In this document: positions 52,119 through 62,585 of the stretch, in pieces
Position numbering within the stretch: position 1 is the stretch's first letter
Layout of the letters: the number at the start of each line of letters is the position of its first letter
Assembly: GCA_021014325.1 (NCBI GenBank)
Contig: CM037476.1
Span: 23,162,827 to 23,226,826, forward strand
Origin: Plazaster borealis
Lineage: Eukaryota; Echinodermata; Asteroidea; Forcipulatida; Labidiasteridae
Direction: 5' to 3'
DNA: 64,000 bases
Notes under the pieces: generated by a model
The model's database searches: none
Told to the model about the DNA's origin: nothing
The model's input: only the letters and a program-made list of their open reading frames with translations
Translations under genes and position numbers: made by a program

Positions 52119-52637
52119 AACATTCACTCCATATCTCATCCTTTTTATTTCATTTCACAAAAATAATTTTATAAAAAACACCGAACATTGCTGAATAAAA
52201 TATTGTTTACAATTTAAGTTGCCCTTTTCCGATGCAGCGTAAAGCATCAACCGTTTTACCAAACATCTCTCGAGAGAACGTCTCGTGCATGAGCAGGCCG
52301 AGAATAAATATCCAGGTTAACTGCATTTCATTATAATACATACAGGGGGTTTATGAGTCACACTAATTACTACGCCAAGGTCCTTTTCTACTGTTAGGAA
52401 TCAACTAATTCCCAGGGCTTAGCTACAAAAGTCCAAACCCCATAAAAACATAAATAAATAAGAAGAACAAGAAATTAAAAAAAATAATGAAAGCAATGAA
52501 TTAAGTCTTTTCCATGGCAACTAATGTGGTATTATTTGGTCTAAACTTTCCATTTTTCAACTCACAGTTCACTGAGTTGGAGTAGATAGTGTTTTTGCAG
52601 CGCTCGGCAACTCAACCTTTTAAGCCATAGTGAGAAA
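52119..52637. promoter_or_regulatory. Conserved upstream region of L4
   Basis: Almost identical to 39,680-40,193. Contains TCTCTCGAGAGA at 52266-52277, and ACTCACAGTTCACTGAGTTG and TTTTAAGCCATAGTGAGAAA close to the ATG. Confidence 0.55.
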
Positions 52638-54947
52638 ATGGCCGTAATAAGTAGTTTGATGTTCCTCTTGTTTGAGATGTTTCTTGAAGTTTCAGCATCT
52701 TATAGTGTGAGTGGTCTTTACTGCGGGGTCTGGTACCAGCCGGTAGAGCACCACGCCCTACTTGGCCACTCTTTCGTGAATATCTCGGGCATCTCTGCCG
52801 TCAGATGTTCAGTTCGGTGTCTCAGCCATCATGGATGTTTCTCTTTCAACTACGATCACGTCAATCAAGTCTGCCGGATGAACAACGCAACTGCTGAGCA
52901 CGTATGCGACAACTTTCAAGGAATGAAATATTTTTCCTATTATGACGCAACTGCAAAACCCATGACTTGCCAGGTAGGTTCATTCACCATATTATGTTAC
53001 CCAACTGGTAACAAACTATAGTATCATTCACTAATGTAATAGAGATTGGTACAAATAATAGCTAACACATCATTTGCATTGTCCAAAGTCTCGATTATCG
53101 GTTTCCCCGGGGGTTTTTTTTTGACGGAATACAAAAATACACAATTTGTCTTTGTCCAAAAAGGATTTAATGCAGCATGTTATTGTGAAACTTCGATTAT
53201 AAAGTGTAGCCTCGGTATTGCTAGATGATGCGCTAAAATTGTATCTGTTTTCAACTTTCCTTCAGAACAATATTGTTTCCAGCAATGGAAGCACTACTTT
53301 GGAGATCTGCAACAATACCGGTAAGAATTATGTTAATGAAAACATCTTTATAGAAACGAATACGACATTATTGCTTCATAGCGTCCTCCTGACTCCTTAT
53401 AATGAACACCACTGGCAATACTGGTCTTTTTTTCGAAAAGTGCAATATAAACATAATATTAATAATTTGCATATCTAACTGATGTGTTAAAAATCTCCAT
53501 AGTCCTATACTTTGTGGAAAGAAGGACGAGTTTTTTCAATTGGTGCTCGGTATGGGGCATGGTGTACCCCCCCCCCCCTATTGTGTCTTCATGCTTGGAA
53601 TCTCAGGAATTCTTTTGAGGATTTTAGGGGGGAGTTCTATACAAGAGGAAAATAGTGTGTTATAGTACGGGAACATTTTTTGGGGGGGACACCCTCTGCC
53701 CTAAGTCGGACAGGCTATAAGTTTTGTGTAGCTACGGAGGGGGGGGGGGGCACATAGTGTCTCCTACTCAATGTATTTTTCGAAAACAAATTAGTGCGAT
53801 TTTTATTAAACTTGCCACAAATGTCTATATTATCACGTTTCTTATTCTTACATTTGATAACAAATCGTATTGTTCCCATAATTTCCGTAGTTTTTGTCCA
53901 ATATTGCTAAAAACTGTTCAAACTTGTTTTGTGAGATAAACAATAGCATGACACTCTATGTAATTACTGGGGTCCACGTTAGGGGTAATTACTAAAAGTA
54001 CACCATGCTTTTAATCAAATGTTAATTGAATCGTTTGAACATACTTTACATTTCGAATTTATTACGATAAAGAAACCTTATATTAGCCAAATGTCTTTAT
54101 AATTCATGGACCTTTTGTGACGCAATAATCAAACGATATAAATGTAATCGTAAAGCGCCCTCAGTTATCCAACAATTGTCAGAAATGTTCATAATTGAAG
54201 CTAACAGGCATTTATCGTAAATGCCAAAATTACAGCTCTTTTCAGGAAAAGGATACAGGCTCAAAGAACATAATTAAAGTGCTCAGATATGGACAAGTAA
54301 GAAATAAACTTATGAAATATTTCTGCAATAACCTGGATTTGAAACAATAATTCATTTTGTTATCCAAAAACTTCCAGAGAAACTCGGTCTTGAAGATGGT
54401 TCGATCCCCGATGAGAGCCTCTCCGCATCAAGTCACTGGAGGAAAGGGTGTGTCAGCACAGCGGCTGGTGGCCGTCTCAACAATGTACCACTTGGTCATA
54501 ACATAGGAGCATGGCATCCTAGTGTAATGGATACCAACCAGTGGATACAGGTGGATTTAGTCAACCCGACCTACGTCACTGGTGTACTCACGCAAGGTCG
54601 TTCTGGTGTAAACCTCCAGTGGGTGTCGAAGTACAAAGTGCAGTTTGAACCGCCCTCACCGGCTTGTCTTGTTGAAGTGAAAGACCAATTTGGTCTCACT
54701 CAGGTATGCTGATATAACATACATTTATTGTCATATCATTTGTCCTTCAGGCGATAAAAACCCCTCTTTACGCAATTAACATTGCGCTATTTATCATACC
54801 TTCTAGATATTCAATGGCAACACCGATAGAAACAGCATCGTGGAAAGGCGCTTCTTCAAGCCCGTCTTGGCGGTCAAGATTCGCATCGTGCCCGTTGAGT
54901 GGAGGGAATTCATCGCGCTGCGTTTTGAGCTGCTTGGCTGTAAATAA
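52638..54947 (+). CDS. L4: secreted PAN + F5/8 type C protein
   Basis: Exons 52638-52973, 53266-53320, 54378-54703 and 54807-54947; open frame, 285 aa, GT/AG borders. Signal peptide (LMFLLFEMFLEVSA), PAN/Apple-like domain (VRCSVRCLSHHGCFSFNYD), L1-type hinge with glycosylation sequons (SNGSTT, CNNT), and F5/8C ending LRFELLGCK. Exons 3-4 are closest to L1 (VDLVNPTYVTGVLTQ; EVKDQFG), exon 1 closest to L3, which suggests exchange between paralogues. Loop changes against L1: HWRKGCVST (an added cysteine) and RSGVNLQW. Intron 2 preserves the empty target site of the foldback element in L1 and has C and G runs near 53,570 and 53,735. Confidence 0.86.
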
Positions 54948-57212
54948 GTCACAAGCAGAAAAAGACCAAGCGTCACCTTTGCAGCAGAATGGGAATCATA
55001 ACATGATCTCGCATAACATCAGATTGAATCGCGTGACGTATTACAACAAAACCATATCTTTGAACTCATGCTCATTAATATCTAAACTCTGTTTTGGCAG
55101 TGTAACGTATCTTTAGTTTAGTTTGTAGTGGTTTACTAGTGGTCTCCCTCCAACACAGCGGAGAAAGAAGGACTCAATTCTCTTTTTAAATGTATATCAT
55201 TGGTTTTAGGAAAAGCACAATATTTCTCCATGCTAGCTTTCAAAATACATACCATTATTTAGAATCTCATCAGGTTCACTCACTATATGTTTCAGTAATT
55301 GCAAGAAAAAATGGTTTATTTAAAGTCAGGAAAATAGACTGGCTGACAGAGCATGGACCGATACGTGTGTTGAAAATGAGGCTGCAATCTACGAGGGACC
55401 AAAGTGGTTCCCAAAATGCAATTACGCTCGAGACAATGGGGCCCACAGAAGGTCACAACTAAGGTATCAGTGGTGACTAATAAAAGACTTTAAAATTACT
55501 AATGTTAACACCTTCTCACTGTGAAAGCACGGATAGGTTACCTATTTTTAGCTATACGTTCCATACTGTTTTAATCCAGTGGTCACTGGTGTAACGAATT
55601 TAAATGTGGAAATTGGGAATACATTTTTAACTGCACACAAAGCACATGACAAAAACACCCTCTGGTGGTCGTTGGAGTAGGAAAACTAGTAATTCTTCGT
55701 AATATCGTGCTACTAAATAACAACTACTATCACTAATACGCCTATGACCAATATTATTGTTGTTAGTTCCAACTTGTTATCAGTAAATCATGTATGAAAC
55801 TTTTGTACAGATCTTTCTCGGTATAGTTTCCGTGTCTGTTTTGTGTTTATTGTAAAAAGATTTCTAAGAAACGAAAAGGATCTATTTGTGCGTTAAAACA
55901 AAAAAACTGAATGCGTTCCGTTCGTCGTGCATTGGTGAATTTATTCACTCAGTGAAACCAGGCTTTTCCATTTCACCCAGCCTCGCCTAGTGAAAACAAT
56001 ATTTGTGGGGTAATCATTTTGCAAATCACATTAATAATATCCCACCCCAAAAAGATAAACTAAGTTCCAAATAGTGGTTCAGATTACACGACAGAGCATC
56101 TATAGGACCCAAAGCTTCCGGGGCCCTCACCCCACGCCGTAACACTGTTTAATGTCGCAGAATATCGGCCTACTCAATCGCTAAAAACTGGCTTTTTTAA
56201 TTCACCCAAATTCGCCTCGTGAAAACAAGTCAATGCGGGGTAATCATTTTGCAAATTGCACTAATAACAATCCCGCCCCAAAAATGTACATTTATGTGCC
56301 GAATAGTGTCTCTGGTTGCACGAAAGAGCATCTAGGAACCAAAAGCTTCCAGGCCCTTAAGCGGGCCCGGACCCCACGCCGCAATGGCTTTGCGCTCCGC
56401 GCACACCAATTGTCTTTGAAAAAACAGCACCCCGTTGCAAAAATGTGTTCTCGCGGGCCTGGGGTCCATGCCTCAATATTGTTGTCATGGTCATTTTCTA
56501 TTGCAGTTGACTTCTATGAATCAGTTGACTTCAGCTCTAGAAGTCCCCCAACAACACCACCACAAACAACAACAACAACAAAACATTTGGCCTGTATACC
56601 CGTTAAGAATAAATTATTAAAGCAATTTTCAATTGGGTCATTGATTTCCACCGACAGCTTATTTATGGTTTTAACATGCGATCTTTAAGTGTAACATGCA
56701 CCAAATATATGCACAAATATTTTCTACCTACCTGGGTATAGGTTTAAATTTATCAGACCGTTACCGTGAACACAACATCTATTTTGTTTTGCAATGATAT
56801 TATAACTGTAATTATACGGTCAGTAAGTGGCCTTGTGTTGAGCATGGGTGTTGCCCGCTTGCGCTGCATACAATGTAAAGGGTCCACTGCTATACCAACC
56901 TTCTAGCCGACCTCTTCTCAGGCAGAGGAAACGAGAAAAGATCTAGGCTTATTGCATTAGAGTGACCTTAAAAGGGTGTTAATGACTAGTTTGTATTCGA
57001 CAGTACGTTTTCGATCTGGCCGTAGTTCTTGGGTACGTGACCAGAATAAAAGGTGATAAATATTAACCATGGCAACCATTTACAATTTACCATTAATTTC
57101 CAGTCACTTAAAAAAAAAATATTTGGAGGTCACTGCGTGAGAATAACTTAATTTCTCAGGTAATTATTTTCTCGGTTAACGGCAAATCTGTATTTGAAGC
57201 CAGAGTGAGAAA
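54948..57212. other. Spacer between L4 and L5, tandem duplication inside
   Basis: 54,948-55,330 matches the region after L1. Two diverged units about 226 bases apart lie at 55,940-56,160 and 56,166-56,390 (GGGGTAATCATTTTGCAAAT; GAGCATCTA; ACCCCACGCCG). 56,680-57,212 is the conserved upstream region of L5, like that of L2. The 151-codon frame at 56233-56688 overlaps the tandem unit and is not supported as a gene. Confidence 0.55.
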
Positions 57213-58474
57213 ATGGCCATCGTGGGTAGTTTGATGCTCCTCTTGCTTGAGATGTTTCTTGAGGTTTCAGCATCTCATAGTGTGAGTGGTCTTTACCGAG
57301 GGGTCTGGTACCAGCCGGTAGAACACCACGCCCTACTAGGCCAGTCCTTCATGAATATCTCGGGCATCTCTGCCGTCAGATGTTCAGTTCGGTGTCTCAG
57401 CCATCATGGATGTTTCTCTTTCAACTACGATCACATCAATCGAGTCTGTCAGACGAACAACGCCAGTGCTGAACACGTCTGTGACAACTTTCAAGGATTG
57501 CTGTATTTTTCGTATTACGACGCAACTGCAAAACCAAAGACTTGTCATCGGGTATTTGTAAAGTTCGTTCAAATTAATTTGTTATTCGTGTTCTCTCTAC
57601 TTTTACATTTCACTAACATAAAGGGAAAGCATTTTCTTTGTTTACAAAATTAAAATTATATTTCAATAAGTTTTGGAAAAATCCTTGTTCGTATTCATGT
57701 ATTTTTTTAATAACTATATTTTGTAAATATATAACGACAAATAGTGTATGTGTATACGTCTTGCTCAACAGAATACTCACGCTTCTGGCAATGGGAAATG
57801 CACTCCTTCGAAGGCCTGTTGGGGTTTTGTTGAGTAATCAGATGATACCAATCATTTTAATTCGGTTTGAATAAACTAATTTTCTGCCGAGTCATTGTTG
57901 CATTGTAGGCACTATATGTACAATTAATCTGTTATCTTTATGTTCCCGATCCAGAGAAACTCGGTCTTGAAGATGGTTCGATCCCCGATGAGAGCCTCTC
58001 CGCATCAAGTAACTGGGACTACACAGACGTATCAACACCAGCTGGTGGTCGTCTCAACAAGATACCACTTGATGAAAACACCACCGAAGCATGGGTTCCG
58101 CGCGTACTGGATACCAACCAGTGGATACAGATGGATTGGGGCTACCCAACCTACGTCACTGGGGTACTCACACAAGGTCGTTATGGTGTAGCTGGCCAGT
58201 GGGTGACTAAGTATAAGGTGCAGTTCGAACCACCCTCACTTGCATGTCTAGTTGATGTGAAAGACCAACTTGGTCAAACTGAGGTATGCTGAAAATAGCG
58301 TCTACTGAACTTCACATATATTTTTTGGTCAGTTGATAAAACCCCTCTTTTTTACACATAACACATTTCTTGCCATTTATCGTACTTTTTAGATATTCAA
58401 TTGCAACACTGACCACAACAGCATAGTGGTATGGACACATCGCGCTGCGTTTTGAGCTGCTTGGCTGTAAATGA
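57213..58474 (+). pseudogene. L5: broken PAN + F5/8 type C gene
   Basis: Closest to L2. Exons 57213-57551, 57772-57829, 57955-58283 and 58393-58474. Two inactivating changes are visible: the exon 2 donor reads TTTTG-TTGAGT where L2 has TTTTG-GTGAGT, so the GT is lost; and exon 4 lacks 59 bases (82 instead of 141), with the word GTGG at the junction, giving an early TGA after the HRAAF codons. Exon 1 and exon 3 remain open. Exon 1 ends CHR instead of CHQ. A secreted PAN-only fragment by intron read-through cannot be excluded. Confidence 0.8.
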
Positions 58475-58896
58475 GTTACGTGCAGCAAAAGACCAACCGT
58501 CACCTTTGCAGCAGAATAGGAAATTCTTTCGCACAGAATCAGATATCATTACTAGCCATTCTGTGACGTATGACACAAAGGTCGATCTTTGGCCTGACAA
58601 TCATCAATATCGTGAACTCTTTGTCCTGACAGTGTCAACGATTTAGATTAGTTTGTAATGATGTAGTAGTCTCCCTCTAGCACAGTGGAGAATATATACA
58701 TATATATTTGTATCAGCCTTGCGAAGCTGTGGACAATTTTGCAAAAGGTCAGTAGTGGTTATTAAAAAAAACCCAGAAAAACACACTTTTATTTGTATGT
58801 ATTCTTATTTATTTTCATTTAAACGTATTGTATTTATCTAAGGATGTTTATATAATTTGCCCAATTGTCATCTAGTGGTCAGTAGTGGTTATTTAA
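58475..58896. other. Spacer after L5
   Basis: AT-rich; GGTCAGTAGTGGTTATT occurs twice (58,748 and 58,878). No gene seen. Confidence 0.4.
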
Positions 58897-59266
58897 AGGT
58901 ATCGTACACGCTTGGTAATGACTCAACAAAACTATTAGCATAAAAACTTACTTGGTAACAAGCAACGGAGAGCTGTTGATAGTATAAAACATTGTAGTAA
59001 ACGACTCCCTCTGAAGTAACGTAGTTTTTGAGAAAGAGGTAATTTCTCACTATTAAAATAATAAAAACTTCTTGCAAGAAGTTTTTTATTCCTATCTGAA
59101 AGCACACAAATTTGTACAACAAGGGTGTTTTTTCTTTCATCATTTTCTTGCAACTTCGATGACCAATTGAGCCCAAATTTTCACAGGCTTGTTATTTTAT
59201 GCATATGTTGGGATACACCAAGTGAGAACACTGGTCTTTGACAATTTCCAAACGTGTTCGGTACCT
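58897..59266. mobile_element. TTAA-flanked inverted-repeat element, subfamily 1
   Basis: AGGTATCGTACACGCTTGG after TTAA (58893-58896), right end CCAAACGTGTTCGGTACCT followed by TTGA (one change). The interior is nearly the same as 1,758. Confidence 0.85.
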
Positions 59267-61079
59267 TTGACGAACATGTATAGAATCCCCTTCCTTTTTG
59301 CTACCTAATTTGGTCTGATGCTTCAATAGCTCTAGCCCCATTTGGGGGCATTTCGCCCTGTGGCCACCTATCGGTCAGCAGCACAGTGGTCATTTTATGG
59401 GGGGGGGGTGAAAATGTCATTTTCATTTTTTAAATTTATTTCATAAGGTTGATATTTGTGCTTCGAGCAGCACATTAGCTCTAGTCTTACTTTCCGTTTG
59501 ACAGCTTCAAAGAGGAATGCAAACCAGAATCATGCCAGCCGATGTTTGGATACGATAAGCAAGGCACTCCATGGATGACGTCACGAGGTTCCAAATCGTA
59601 ATACACGGTGACAAGAAATAGACTCACAAACGCGTATAATTTGACAACAGTGAATCTTAACTAAGACGTACGGGCTTCAATTTTCTCCTCCTGCAATTAC
59701 CTCGACTTCTTGAATGATGGGTTTCCTTGACCAGTTCCGAATTCGTAATTTGGCATTGTTAGATAATATTCTGGCATAAAATTAGAATCACTATAATGAT
59801 GGAAATATTTGTACAGTAAACTGGAAGATAAAAAGCAGGCAAATAAATCAGAGCAATCCTTTACGAAATTTGAAAACCTTGAAATGTGTCTTGACATAAA
59901 CTTTAAATAAATAATTAAATTAAAATGAATATACAGGGTTTCAATTTTGTCTCAGCTCCCGTGTGACCTAACCTAAACTGCTGAGTGATCTTAACATCTT
60001 CAAACGAAGAATGAGATTAGTAATCCTTGAATCAACCACGGTGACCTAATCCGTACGATCAACGAATACTAGCCGATGATACAATGCAATAAAACACTCT
60101 AGAGGATCTTCCCAAATCCTCCTTTCATGCATTCAATAACGATCAAAACATACTGGAACAACTAATCAAAGCTTAATTTAATCAAAGTCCAATCGACTTT
60201 ACAACCACCCAACAGCTCTCCCCCATTCCCGATGACTGGTTTTGGCGAAGGTCATGATGAAACACTAGAAATCCTAATATCCTTATTGGAGGAACAAGTC
60301 ACAAACAAACAAACAAGGATCTCACTCAAACCGTCCCCAAATAGACTACAACCATCTTCGAACCAGAGCCACCTTAATCGACCCCGCCGTCTACATAAAA
60401 TAGAGGAGACATACTGACTCTTCTAGAATCAACTATTTGCAACTGATGATTGCCCATACTTGAAGCATGAAAACATGTTTAATTGCTGCTCGAAAATCTG
60501 AAGAAAACAATATTCTCAGTCTCATTACACCCAGTTATGACTAAATAGTCATGTTGGTTCCTGGTGAAATTTTACTCACAAAATAACCCCAGTCAATATG
60601 ATAAAATAATAAAATAGTACCACGACATGGAACTCACCCCTAAAATATGTAATCATAATATTATGGTGTTATGTTTTTTCAAGTCGACAGTTTTTAAGTG
60701 TCGCTGAATTGGACGGCGCGAATGTATCGATCATTTTTCGTACAGATATAACTAAATGATCATAGATACATGTTTTCTCTACACGGTCATCGTTAGATAC
60801 TTTTCTTGCGTAAGTTCAGATTGACCATGGTGATGGAAATGTGTGCACAGTAATCAGGAAGACAAACAAGCAAATCAATCGAATCAATCAAGTAGAACTT
60901 GGAAACCATGGGTCTTGAATGAAGCGTTAAAAAAAAGCAAAATAATGTTGTACACAAAAATAACGGTTTTGTATTATTCTTGATAACGCGAAAGACCAAC
61001 TTGCTTTGGTAAGGAGCTTTAATATGAATTATGTAAATATGTTGCCCATGCAAACAAGAAGTTTAAAATTTGTTGGTGG
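59267..61079. other. Non-coding spacer
   Basis: AT-rich with a G run near 59,400. Short open frames (60232-60417, 60793-61053 minus) show no domain or paralogue. No gene seen. Confidence 0.4.
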
Positions 61080-61245
61080 TACCCTTAAAACAATTCGTGA
61101 TAAGCACTTTATACTCAGTGCCTGCCCGAATATTGCAAGGGGGGTTGAAAGGTACAGGCCGTACTCTGCTGGGATCCGAACCCAAGACCCGACGCCATTC
61201 TCAAACAGGCGTGTAACCTCTAGACCACCAAGCGTGCCCGTTGAG
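61060..61245 (-). mobile_element. tRNA-derived SINE
   Basis: On the minus strand, TGGTCTAGAGG (61217-61227) matches pol III box A and GGTTCGGATCC (61172-61182) matches box B, 34 bases apart. The head is tRNA-like (GGTGGTCTAGAGGTTACACG) and the non-tRNA body extends towards 61,060. The cloverleaf is incomplete, so this is not a working tRNA gene. Borders are approximate. Confidence 0.65.
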
Positions 61246-61702
61246 TAGATAGCATTACTTGTGATAATCAGGCCAAAGGGCGCCCTCACTCCCTTTGTAC
61301 TGAGCGAGCACAAAGTATTGAGTACGGAACCAATTTAGCAATACAGTACAACGCAGTGTGGCAGCCATTTTTGGAAACTTAGAAATTTACTACTTACTGT
61401 ACTCATTGGGTTTTTTTTTTTCAAGAAACAAATCTGCGATGGCCCATAAAAGCTAAATATATTTCTCATGGCATACTCTGATTGTGCACCAAAGTCCCTG
61501 TTTGAAACATCCACAATATCACCAATGGTTAGATTCCACTAAGTACGTTTTATTGAAAACATTTCTTTACCCATTTGGAACAACATAAATAACTTGCTCC
61601 CTAAAAGCAGTCTAGTTGCAGCCTCATTTTCAATACACGTATCAGTCTATATGCTCTTTGAGCCAATCCATTTGGCAACCTCATTTCAAACATGTATCAG
61701 GA

Positions 61703-61782
61703 CTGTTTATGTGTTTGTTTGTTTGTTTGTTGGGGTGTTGGGGTGTTTGTTTGTTTGTTTGTTGGGGTGTTTGTTTGTGGGG
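61703..61782 (+). repeat. (TTTG)n / GGGGTGTT simple repeat
   Basis: GTTTGTTTGTTTGTTGGGGTGTTGGGG, in two blocks, with four GGGG runs. Low complexity; the open frames through it are artefacts. Confidence 0.8.
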
Positions 61783-62149
61783 TTTTCTGAGAGCAAAATC
61801 AACTCACTAAAAAATATAGCCCATAAAACCAAGCCAAACTATTGTTAACATTATTTGTATTTTGTATTGCGAAGGGGGAATTTATCTGGCCCGTGGTGTT
61901 CAGCAGACAATAACTTTGGACGATGTTACGTCACGACGTAAGGAAGGAACGGCATATTCCGTATCGTATCACTAACACATAGGCCAAAGTCGAAACCAAG
62001 CCTTCCGCTAACGGTACAGGCTTTTTTAAATTGACTCACAGTAAGCCGTACTTTTGGCTACATTCACCGTCCATGGCTTCAGCATTCAAGTTGCCCATCT
62101 CCGCTGTAACGTAAAACCCCAACCACTATACCAAATTATAGATAATGTT
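61783..62149. other. Non-coding spacer
   Basis: No gene, inverted repeat or tandem repeat recognised. Confidence 0.3.
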
Positions 62150-62310
62150 TCATAATGTTTCATAAACTAGCAGGCTGAGAAAATATCTATACTGATTTGC
62201 ATGTTATTACCTCATAATGTTTCATACACTAGTGGGCTGAGAAAATAAAATTAACTGGACTAATTTGCATGTCATTACTTCATAATGTCGGGCTGAGAAA
62301 ATATAAACAC
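62150..62310. repeat. Three short tandem units upstream of L6
   Basis: CATAATGTTTCATA.ACTAG..GGCTGAGAAAAT recurs about every 65-70 bases, followed by ATTTGCATGT.ATTAC. A single related segment (GCAGGCCGAGAATA, TGCATTTCATTA) is found upstream of L1, L3 and L4, so the unit derives from the shared promoter region. Confidence 0.6.
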
Positions 62311-62585
62311 ATTAGGCGTTCCTTGTGGTATCAACGTAGTTATGCTCCATTAACTGTCCAGACAATAACACAACATGTTGCCTGTACACCCGGCCGTTGA
62401 GAATAAATTATGAAAGCAGTTTTAAATTGGGTTATTTATGTCTGTATACATCTTTGACATGGCAACGAATTCTCTTGGGGCGCTAATTATTTAGACGATA
62501 CTTTTTTTATTTTTTTATTTTTCACACTTCCCTGCGTGGGAGTAGATAGTGTTTGTGCTCTGCAACTCAACACTTTAGTGACAAA

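Noticed and set aside
56233..56688. 151-codon plus-strand frame
   Set aside because: Overlaps a diverged tandem repeat and ends in simple CCACAACAACAA sequence; no domain, no splice support.
61172..61227. Functional tRNA gene
   Set aside because: Box A and B are present but acceptor and anticodon stems do not fold properly; SINE is the better call.
61594..61848. Frames rich in CLFVCLLGC
   Set aside because: Translation of a (TTTG)n / GGGGTGTT simple repeat.
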